Source of the DNA: Lactobacillaceae bacterium
Lineage (GTDB): Bacteria; Bacillota; Bacilli; Lactobacillales; Lactobacillaceae
NCBI GenBank assembly: GCA_031289015.1
Contig: JAITQG010000031.1
Span: 1 to 40,021 of the forward strand
Direction of reading: 5' to 3'
Length of the DNA stretch: 40,021 bases
Positions within the stretch are counted from its first letter, which is position 1. The number at the start of each line of letters is the position of its first letter. Position numbers and translations under genes: made by a program. Below the pieces are notes generated by a model. The model saw nothing but the letters and a program-made list of their open reading frames with translations. It did not search any database and had not been told where the DNA came from. Below are positions 34,691-40,021 of this stretch, in pieces.

Positions 34691-35585
34691 GTGCCTTCAC
34701 CCCGTTTTTCATCACTGAATTCAACTTAAGTCCACTCCGAATCCGTGGCAGCAACAAAGCCAAGCCCAAGATCACGGCGCTAAACAAGTTCAAATCGTTG
34801 GCGTTGAAGCCCAATGCGAGCACAACGACCAAGACGAAACGATACAAGATTGAGCCAATCACAATTGTGATCAACCGGTCAGTCAGCGTCATTTGTTCGC
34901 TAAAGACCACTTCACCAATGATAATGGATGCCAAGGCCACAACGATAATCCCGATCCCCATATTCACATCAGCAAAGCCATTGTTTTGAGCGACCAATGC
35001 ACCACCCAGAGCGATTAAGGCGTTTGAAATCATCAAGCCCATGTTCGTCATCCGATCCGTGTTAATCCCCATCGAGCGGGCCATGGAGGCATTATCCCCG
35101 GTGGCGATAAATGATTGCCCCAGTTCAGTTTGCAAGAAAATCGCCGTCCCCACCGTAATCACGGTGATGATAATCAAGCCGACAATCACCGTTGGAAAAT
35201 TCGTTGGTAAGAAATTCAGCGCCTTGTCGTTAAACATCGTCGTTTTGCCCAGCAATGAGCGATTAGCTTGTCCCATGATCCGCAGATTAATTGAATAAAT
35301 CGCCGTCATGGTCAAAATCCCCGCCAATAAAATTGGAATCTTGCCCTTGGTGTACAACAAGCCTGTCACCAAGCCTGCCAACGCCCCAGCAGCCGCAGCG
35401 ACCAATGACGCGATGATAGGTGAAATCCCCATCGTAATCAACGTCACCGCCACGGCCGCTCCTAAGGGAAACGTTCCTTCAACGGTCATATCTGGGAAGT
35501 CTAAAATCCGAAAGGTCAAGAATAAACCAATTCCTAACGCGGCCCACAAAAGCCCTTGTCCGATTGCTGAACTAACTACGCCCAT
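34683..35585 (-). CDS. trpY: TrpXYZ-type ABC transporter permease
   Basis: The 300-residue membrane protein has eight to nine hydrophobic segments and resembles branched-chain-amino-acid-type permeases (FLTFRILDFPDMTVEGTFPLGAAVA near the start, GLVTGLLYTKGKIPILLAGILT, TGDNASMARSMGINTDRMTNMGLMISN). This is the subunit usually paired with pfam ABC_sub_bind proteins. It begins 1 nt after the binding-protein stop and overlaps the ATPase gene. Confidence 0.9.
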   Translation of the reverse strand: MGVVSSAIGQGLLWAALGIGLFLTFRILDFPDMTVEGTFPLGAAVAVTLITMGISPIIASLVAAAAGALAGLVTGLLYTKGKIPILLAGILTMTAIYSINLRIMGQANRSLLGKTTMFNDKALNFLPTNFPTVIVGLIIITVITVGTAIFLQTELGQSFIATGDNASMARSMGINTDRMTNMGLMISNALIALGGALVAQNNGFADVNMGIGIIVVALASIIIGEVVFSEQMTLTDRLITIVIGSILYRFVLVVVLALGFNANDLNLFSAVILGLALLLPRIRSGLKLNSVMKNGVKAHD

Positions 35586-35586
35586 G

Positions 35587-36588
35587 TTACTTTACCTCAT
35601 TCTCCACATACTTGGCTTTACTTGCATATTCAGCCGGAATCGTAATCCCCAGCTTCTTGGCTTGTGCTTTGTTAATCACCAAATCACCTTGCTTCATAAA
35701 TTCAACTGGCGTATCCGCTGGCTTTGAACCGTCCAAAAGCTTGGCGATCATCTTGCCTGTTTCAACCCCAATCTTCTTTTGATTAATTGATTCAGCAGCC
35801 ACACCACCCTGTTCTACCATTGTATCAACAGTTGGGAAAACTGGCACGCCAGCTTCATCAGTATTTTGAATCAACGTCGTCATCGCCCCAGCAATCGTAT
35901 TGTCAGTTGGGACGAAAACGGCATCGACATTGTGATTTTGCACCAATTGTAATGACGTTTGGTTCAAATCATTGGATGAAGCAATCGACGTCTTCTTAAC
36001 CGTCAATCCAGCTGCTTTAGCTAATTTTTCAAACTTGCTAGCTTCTGTGGTGGCTGAATCATCTGAAGAAGTATAAATAATCCCTACCGTCTTTAAGTTA
36101 GGCATCAAGGCTTGCATCATCTTTAATTGATCCTTCAACGGTGCTTGGTCAGACACACCAGTTACGTTGCCACCAGGGTGCGTATAGCTCTTCACCAACT
36201 TTGCGCCCAGTGGGTTCGTTGAGGCTGAGAAGACGACTGGCGCATCTTTAACGGTATTGGCAACCGCAACCGCTGCCGGTGTGGCGATTCCAACTGAGAC
36301 CGCCGCTTTTTCATCAGCAAACCGCGTTGACATGGTCTTCAAATTTGATTGATCACCTTGGGCATTTTGGAAATCGATTTTCACATCGGTCCCCACTTTA
36401 TAACCACCTTCTTTTAGGCCTTCACGTAAGCCTAGATAGATTTGATCAAGCGCGGGATGCGACATAAATTGCAACACGCCAACCGTTGGCACCTCAGTCT
36501 TTTTATTATCCTTTTGCATTTCCACAAAGCCCGTGAAAACCAATACGCCCGCCAAAACAACTAATGCACCTAATACTTTTTTATTCAT
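35587..36588 (-). CDS. trpX: ABC transporter solute-binding protein, proposed tryptophan-binding (TrpX-like)
   Basis: The 333-residue protein belongs to the ABC_sub_bind family: VGVLQFMSHPALDQIYLGLREGL, AQGDQSNLKTMSTRFAD, PVVFSASTNPLGAKLV, GNVTGVSDQAP and DAVFVPTDNTIAGAM. Members of this group (TrpX) are predicted tryptophan/tyrosine uptake proteins. The leader with tandem Trp codons upstream makes tryptophan the best guess. The N-terminus is one hydrophobic helix (about 5-22) with no lipobox cysteine. The ribosome site is GAGG about 9 nt upstream. It heads the trpXYZ operon. Confidence 0.88.
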   Translation of the reverse strand: MNKKVLGALVVLAGVLVFTGFVEMQKDNKKTEVPTVGVLQFMSHPALDQIYLGLREGLKEGGYKVGTDVKIDFQNAQGDQSNLKTMSTRFADEKAAVSVGIATPAAVAVANTVKDAPVVFSASTNPLGAKLVKSYTHPGGNVTGVSDQAPLKDQLKMMQALMPNLKTVGIIYTSSDDSATTEASKFEKLAKAAGLTVKKTSIASSNDLNQTSLQLVQNHNVDAVFVPTDNTIAGAMTTLIQNTDEAGVPVFPTVDTMVEQGGVAAESINQKKIGVETGKMIAKLLDGSKPADTPVEFMKQGDLVINKAQAKKLGITIPAEYASKAKYVENEVK

Positions 36589-36650
36589 GCTTCATTCCTC
36601 ATTCTCTTTGTTTTTCCCAGGTTTAGTTACCGCGTAGACGTCTTTCTGGG

Positions 36651-36687
36651 AAAAAAAGAAGTCTGCACGATAACCCGTGCAGACTTC
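36651..36687 (-). terminator. Attenuator terminator in the trpX leader
   Basis: GAAGTCTGCACG and CGTGCAGACTTC form a perfect 12-bp stem with a 6-nt loop (36658-36687), followed by seven T (36651-36657) on the minus strand. It lies 63 nt upstream of trpX and downstream of a leader peptide, so it must be bypassed for operon expression. The T tract plus CCCAG can also pair with CTGGGAAAAA at 36611-36620, giving a hairpin near the trpX start. Confidence 0.93.
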
Positions 36688-36699
36688 AACATTTGTTTG

Positions 36700-36784
36700 A
36701 AAGTCGTTAGCACAGATTTGGCTTGCACAATAAAGTGCACGTGCCAAATCTGTTCTAAACAAACAGTTTGGCCGTGTTAACGAC
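36700..36784 (-). promoter_or_regulatory. Competing hairpins between the leader peptide and the attenuator
   Basis: On the minus-strand RNA: GUCGUUAACAC (36774-36784, the end of the leader ORF) pairs with GUGCUAACGAC (36703-36713) at 10 of 11 positions. GCCAAACUGUU (36762-36772) can pair with AACAGAUUUGGC (36743-36755), whose AACAG..GGC strand alternatively pairs with GCCAAAUCUG (36713-36722) in a long hairpin. GACUUU (36700-36705) can pair with GAAGUC (36682-36687), the 5' arm of the terminator. Thus leader-end pairing, anti-terminator and terminator are mutually exclusive. Pairings were found by eye; no energies were computed. Confidence 0.7.
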
Positions 36785-36821
36785 GCCACCAATTATTCAA
36801 TTGTCCGTTTGCCTTTTGCAT
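36777..36821 (-). CDS. Tryptophan leader peptide, MQKANGQLNNWWRR
   Basis: This 14-codon ORF encodes MQKANGQLNNWWRR and stops at TAA. AGGTGG (36830-36835) lies 8 nt before the ATG, a strong ribosome site. Codons 11 and 12 are both TGG for Trp, placed just before the segment that pairs with the downstream leader. It lies between a strong promoter and a strong terminator upstream of a TrpXYZ-type transporter. By analogy with E. coli trpL, a ribosome stalled at the Trp codons when charged tRNA-Trp is scarce would cover the 36774-36784 segment and allow the anti-terminator. The ORF is too short to be found by usual gene callers. Confidence 0.85.
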   Translation of the reverse strand: MQKANGQLNNWWRR

Positions 36822-36865
36822 AACTACTTCCACCTAATGTGTAAATTCTACTTTTAATAATCAAA

Positions 36866-36894
36866 ATAATAGCACGCCACTTTTTTTGCGTCAA
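36866..36894 (-). promoter_or_regulatory. Promoter of the trp leader/trpXYZ operon
   Basis: TTGACG (36889-36894), 17-nt spacer (36872-36888), TATTAT (36866-36871) on the minus strand. A start near 36859 gives a leader of about 270 nt before trpX. Confidence 0.85.
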
Positions 36895-36909
36895 CAAATT
36901 TGTTTAAAC

Positions 36910-37581
36910 TCAATCGTGGTGATGGTGGTGATGGTCCTCTTCGACCGGTTCCACCAAGCTATTAGCTACCATCCACAACTTCGCCGCCTGCAACTCAGCT
37001 TGACTCATGCCATGCGAAGTTTGATACATAAACGTCGACACATGGGCCCCCGCTTTATGAAAATTGTCAGCTAAGGCGTTGAAATTTTCTTCAGTCACAA
37101 TCGGATCAAATTCACCATATGACATAAAAATTTTGGCGTCAGTTAAAGCCACTGGTTGGGCCACGGCTTCAATCAGCATCGGATGAAAAAAGGCCGCCGT
37201 TTTAAACGGTACTTGCGGATTATCCAACATCATCTGCGCCGCAATATTAGAGCCATTTGAATACCCAATCACGATTAAATCAGCGGGTTCAATATCATAG
37301 CGCACCGCCAAATCCATAATGGTTTTAAATAACCAAGCGGCTTCTTCATGCAATGAAGCTAGATTAAAACTGCCATCTTCATAACGTTCAAAAAAGCGGT
37401 TCAAACCATTTTCATTCACCCGCCCCCGCAGCGAAATTTTAGGATTATCGGCACCAAAAAACTCGGCCAATTCAAGCATGTCAGTCTCATCCCCACCTGT
37501 ACCATGCAATAACAACATTGGGGCTAATTCAGGGTCGCCAGAAACATAGGCGTGGCGAATATTTGCAGTCTTTTTTGCCAT
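36910..37581 (-). CDS. Alpha/beta hydrolase (carboxylesterase, MhqD-like) with a native His6 tail
   Basis: The 223-residue protein has LLLHGTGGDETD, the nucleophile elbow GYSNGS (S108), acid D159 in GEFDPIV and H190 in QTSHGM, a complete triad of the phospholipase/carboxylesterase family. B. subtilis MhqD, from the mhqED operon induced by methylhydroquinone, belongs here, and the next gene upstream resembles its partner MhqE. The protein ends EEDHHHHHHD, a natural six-His tail. ATG 37581 has GGAG at 7 nt spacing; an ATG one codon earlier is possible. A terminator separates it from the dioxygenase gene. Confidence 0.82.
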   Translation of the reverse strand: MAKKTANIRHAYVSGDPELAPMLLLHGTGGDETDMLELAEFFGADNPKISLRGRVNENGLNRFFERYEDGSFNLASLHEEAAWLFKTIMDLAVRYDIEPADLIVIGYSNGSNIAAQMMLDNPQVPFKTAAFFHPMLIEAVAQPVALTDAKIFMSYGEFDPIVTEENFNALADNFHKAGAHVSTFMYQTSHGMSQAELQAAKLWMVANSLVEPVEEDHHHHHHD

Positions 37582-37630
37582 CATTTTTCTCCGTTTAGTT
37601 AGTGCTTCCATTGTAGCTGATTTACTTACA

Positions 37631-37660
37631 AAATAAAAGCGGCCGTTTTTGAGCGGTCGC
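37631..37660 (-). terminator. Terminator of the dioxygenase-like gene
   Basis: GCGACCG pairs with CGGCCGC (one A-C mismatch) on the minus strand, followed by TTTTATTTT. A possible -10 for the hydrolase (TACAAT, 37610-37615) follows. Confidence 0.65.
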
Positions 37661-37669
37661 CTATCTTAA

Positions 37670-38653
37670 TTAAAACTCGTGTTCACCATCTTCAGTGCCT
37701 GAGTTAAAGGCTACCAAATTAGCTTCAATGTCTTGGCGTTGATCTTCGAGGAATGGTGGCAATTCCAAATGGTGCCCCGCTTCGTCGTAAGTTTCATCTT
37801 GTAAGAAACCAGGTCCGTTAGTCGCAATTTCAAACAAAATCCCAGGTGTTGGCCGGAAATATTCTGACTTGAAGTAGAAGCGATCCGTCAGCCCAGAATC
37901 TTGGAAGCCCAATTGACGCAAGCGTTCAATCCAATAATCCAACGCGTCAGCATCATCAACCGTAAAGGCCAAGTGATGGGCATTCCCAATCCCTTGCAAA
38001 CCACGTGGCATCAAGCGCGCCAAATGAGTGTGCACTTGTGAACCAAAGCCACCATTATCAAATTCATACAAGGTGTCATCACCATCTTGGGCCACTAACT
38101 TAGCGCCCATGACATTGGTCAAAATCAAATTCAAGGCGTTCTCGTTGTTAGTCGTCAATAATTGAGGCCCCAACCCGCGAATCGCAAACTCAGGGTCAAC
38201 GGGTGAATTCCGCCAAGGCGTGCCAACCGCAAAGTCACCATGATTTTTTTCATCTGAAACCAAAGCATACCGTTGCTCATCAAAGTCTTCAAAGTTCAAA
38301 TATTGAACGCCAAATTCTTCATGTAAATCAGCATCATGCTTGATCCCAAATTCATCAAATCGCTTAATCCAATAAGCAAATGCGGCATCGTTTGGAATTC
38401 GAAAAGCGGTCCGCGTAATTTCATCAGTCCCATGAATCGCCTTTTGGATGCCTGGGAAGTCAAAGAATGTAATATCGGTTCCGGCTGAACCCATATCGTC
38501 GGTGAAGTACAGATGATACGTGCGGACATCGTCTTGATTGACGGTTTTCTTAATCAAATGCAAGCCCAAGACGCCTGAAATAAAATCAAAAATCTTAGGT
38601 GAACTTGATGTGATAGTCGTCAAATGGTGCAAGCCACGAATTGTATTTGCCAT
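37670..38653 (-). CDS. Ring-cleaving dioxygenase-like VOC protein (MhqE/MhqO type)
   Basis: The 327-residue protein consists of two VOC domains: the first starts GLHHLTTITSSSPKIFDFISGVLGLHL, the second has NAHHLAFTVDDADALDYWIERL. Likely metal ligands are H9 or H10, the HH of NAHHLAF (about 224-225) and E of LFEIATNGPGF (about 275). The family (MhqA/E/O) is linked to thiol-dependent removal of hydroquinones in Bacillus and Staphylococcus, in operons with an MhqD hydrolase. No MhqR-type repressor gene is adjacent. It has its own promoter. Confidence 0.86.
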   Translation of the reverse strand: MANTIRGLHHLTTITSSSPKIFDFISGVLGLHLIKKTVNQDDVRTYHLYFTDDMGSAGTDITFFDFPGIQKAIHGTDEITRTAFRIPNDAAFAYWIKRFDEFGIKHDADLHEEFGVQYLNFEDFDEQRYALVSDEKNHGDFAVGTPWRNSPVDPEFAIRGLGPQLLTTNNENALNLILTNVMGAKLVAQDGDDTLYEFDNGGFGSQVHTHLARLMPRGLQGIGNAHHLAFTVDDADALDYWIERLRQLGFQDSGLTDRFYFKSEYFRPTPGILFEIATNGPGFLQDETYDEAGHHLELPPFLEDQRQDIEANLVAFNSGTEDGEHEF

Positions 38654-38673
38654 GCTTAATACCCTCTTTTGTT

Positions 38674-38709
38674 GTGTTAATTAATACTCAAAATATATCA
38701 CTGACACAA
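38674..38709 (-). promoter_or_regulatory. Promoter of the dioxygenase gene with overlapping palindrome
   Basis: TTGTGT (38704-38709), 17-nt spacer, TATTAA (38681-38686) on the minus strand. The near-palindrome GTGTTAATTAATAC (38674-38687; 12 of 14 positions symmetric) overlaps the -10, a usual place for a MarR-type repressor site. The regulator is not encoded here. Confidence 0.5.
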
Positions 38710-38738
38710 GGTAAGTACTAGCAAAAAGGGCGTCTTTT

Positions 38739-39707
38739 TTAATCATCAACAAACTCGATTCCAGCCGCTTGGCGCATCGCAAAGAGTGTTTCACCAACCA
38801 GGCGACTAAGGGCGAATTTGGCTTGCATCAACGCCGTATCCTTGTGTTGAATTGCCTGCAAGATGGCAGTCACTTCGTTTAACATCGTATTTTCAGCTTC
38901 GGGCAAATTCAAATGTTGTGCCCACGCCCCATCATTGAGCATTAATTCAACTTGGTCAAAATGGGTAATATGATTCATGCACAGCGTTCCTTTTGACCCA
39001 TAGATTTCAGAACCCACATCGCTTCCATTTTGGTTGCCGATTTGAATGTGCAGATCAAAGTCGGCAAAATGAAGCGTTCCCAACCCAAAATAATCGGCCC
39101 CACCAGACAAACAATGCGCGCGATAATCCACAGATGTAGGTGCCCCAAACCAACTGATTGCATCATAAACAGCATAGACGCCCAAGTCATACAAAACGCC
39201 ACGGCCATATTTAGTGGACCATAGTGTCGAAGTGGCTGGGTCATCAGTCGCGTATTCCATATAGGTCAAGGTCCCACCGTAAATGTCGCCTAATAAACCT
39301 AAGTTGTTTTCGATATTTTTAAAAGTGTTCAGATACGTATGTTTGGCCGCTTCAAAGACCATCACGTCAGGGTGCGTTTCTAAAAATTCAGCGACTATTG
39401 CATATTGCTTGGGATTGATAAAGGCTGGCTTTTCGACAATCACGTGTTTACCTTGTCGCAAGGCTGCCATGGTTTGCTCAAAATGCAGACTGTTGGGGGA
39501 AGCGATATATACTACCTCGATGTCAGTGTGCAGGAATTCTGCTAGATCCGCGTACGTTTTGCCTGGTGTTTTGGTGGCGGCTAGAAATTCATTGCCGGCT
39601 TTTTCGGTTCTTGATAAGACTGCTGTTATCGTTGAGCTCTTTGTTAGTTGGATTGCTTGGGCAAATTTTTTACTGATCCAGTTTGTACCAATTATGCCTA
39701 TGTTCAT
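38739..39707 (-). CDS. Gfo/Idh/MocA family NAD(P)-dependent oxidoreductase
   Basis: The 322-residue protein has an N-terminal Rossmann fold (GIIGTNWISKKFAQAI) and the family motif VIVEKPAF (about residues 90-97; catalytic-type Lys in EKP). The C-terminal domain has YGRGVLYDLGVYAVYDAISWFG, where members place DxGxY/H residues near the substrate. It oxidises or reduces a sugar-like substrate that cannot be named. AAGAGGA precedes the ATG. Two cysteines are present. Only a weak hairpin (AAAAAG/CTTTTT, 38722-38740) follows the stop codon. Confidence 0.88.
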   Translation of the reverse strand: MNIGIIGTNWISKKFAQAIQLTKSSTITAVLSRTEKAGNEFLAATKTPGKTYADLAEFLHTDIEVVYIASPNSLHFEQTMAALRQGKHVIVEKPAFINPKQYAIVAEFLETHPDVMVFEAAKHTYLNTFKNIENNLGLLGDIYGGTLTYMEYATDDPATSTLWSTKYGRGVLYDLGVYAVYDAISWFGAPTSVDYRAHCLSGGADYFGLGTLHFADFDLHIQIGNQNGSDVGSEIYGSKGTLCMNHITHFDQVELMLNDGAWAQHLNLPEAENTMLNEVTAILQAIQHKDTALMQAKFALSRLVGETLFAMRQAAGIEFVDD

Positions 39708-39734
39708 GTTTTTGTCCTCTTTAATTTGGTTTCT

Positions 39735-39891
39735 TTGTCCCTTTCAGGGACAAGGTGTTTTGGGTTGGTGGGTTCAAGGGCTCCGCATTGCTGGCGTAGA
39801 GGTGGGCGACACGGTCCCACTAGTCTAAGGGATTCGGCTCCGTGCAAGCACGAAACCAACTCCCTAAGACCGCGTTGGTGCCGCTTCTACG
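39735..39891 (+). repeat. Structured intergenic repeat, copy A (possible non-coding RNA)
   Basis: Blocks in order: hairpin TTGTCCCT/AGGGACAA with a 3-nt loop (39735-39753), GGTGTTTTGGGTT (39754-39766), GGGCTCCGCATTG (39778-39790), GGGCGACAC (39804-39812). The second half folds into nested stems: CGTAGAGGTGG with CCGCTTCTACG (11 bp, two G-U; 39795-39805/39881-39891), GTCTAAGGGA with TCCCTAAGAC (9 of 10; 39823-39832/39861-39870) and CGTGC with GCACG (39841-39852). No ORF is evident. The other copy is inverted at 1-80. It lies upstream of the oxidoreductase gene, pointing away from it. Confidence 0.65.
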
Positions 39892-40021
39892 ATTAGTCAA
39901 GTGTTTCAACGCTTTTCTCTATATTTTAGTTAAAATACTTAGTTTGTTTTAGCACTGTTTCTGCCTTTGGAAGCTTAAATCTCGATATGTTTCCATTCTT
40001 AAAAAGCCACAGGTCTTATTT
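39892..40021. other. AT-rich end of window, nothing recognised
   Basis: I see no ORF with a ribosome site, no convincing promoter pair and no hairpin terminator in this stretch. It may carry the end of a gene or a promoter that continues outside the window. Confidence 0.4.

Noticed and set aside
36592-36792. 66-codon minus-strand open frame upstream of trpX
   Set aside because: It runs through the leader hairpins and terminator in another frame, lacks a ribosome site, and its many cysteines differ from real genes here.
36651-36821. T-box leader for trpX
   Set aside because: No TGGNACC bulge or stem I motif GGTGTGAGCC is present; the Trp-codon ORF explains the terminator better.
39283-39828. 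181-codon plus-strand open frame
   Set aside because: Mostly antisense to the oxidoreductase gene and then runs into the structured repeat; no ribosome site or recognisable domain.
1-40021. CRISPR arrays, tRNA or rRNA genes, insertion sequences, phage genes
   Set aside because: I saw no spaced direct repeats of CRISPR type, no tRNA cloverleaf, no transposase or integrase motifs in the window.

Overview
This window looks like a chromosomal segment of a low-to-mid-GC Gram-positive lactic acid bacterium in the Lactobacillaceae, most likely the Weissella/Leuconostoc group. I infer this from the gene order mraZ-rsmH-ftsL-pbp-mraY-murD-murG-divIB-ftsA-ftsZ-sepF-yggT-ylmH-divIVA-[T-box]ileS, the short pyruvate kinase without a C-terminal extension, the strong AGGAGG-type ribosome binding sites, and the T-box and L-box leaders. 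Species cannot be fixed from the sequence alone. All genes but one (a small VOC protein at 29595-29924) lie on the minus strand, so transcription runs from high to low coordinates.

Layout from high to low coordinates. 39.7-40.0 kb holds a structured non-coding repeat; a second, inverted copy is cut by the other window edge (1-80). 36.9-39.7 kb holds an oxidoreductase, a ring-cleaving dioxygenase-like VOC protein and an alpha/beta hydrolase; the last two resemble MhqE/MhqD of the quinone response. 33.9-36.9 kb holds a TrpXYZ-type ABC transporter preceded by what reads as a complete ribosome-mediated attenuator: promoter, a 14-codon leader peptide with tandem Trp codons, competing hairpins and a strong terminator. 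31.0-33.8 kb is an accessory block: two tandem membrane-anchored paralogues, a PH/SHOCT protein and a DUF898-like protein. 27.0-30.8 kb holds degV, a JAB-only RadC relative, mreB and mreC (no mreD). 23.9-27.0 kb holds a TauE/SafE-type permease, a DUF1634 protein and a LysP-like permease behind a lysine riboswitch. 19.4-23.7 kb holds pyk and a manganese-type ABC transporter with a structured leader. 17.1-19.3 kb holds prmA, rsmE and a DUF3397 protein, closed by two terminators. 3.2-16.8 kb is the division and cell wall cluster, starting with five 10-bp-spaced MraZ boxes. Last comes ileS with its T-box.

The genes combine septum formation and peptidoglycan synthesis (dcw cluster, MreBC), glycolysis (Pyk) and nutrient uptake. 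Four transport or synthetase units are each under an RNA leader of a different type: T-box (Ile), L-box (Lys), leader-peptide attenuator (Trp), and an unassigned terminator/anti-terminator leader (metal). A window-wide oddity is near absence of cysteine: I count 10 in about 11,900 residues. IleS lacks its zinc-ribbon cysteines, MurD has SPAAAS where SPACAS is usual, and both solute-binding proteins lack a lipobox cysteine.
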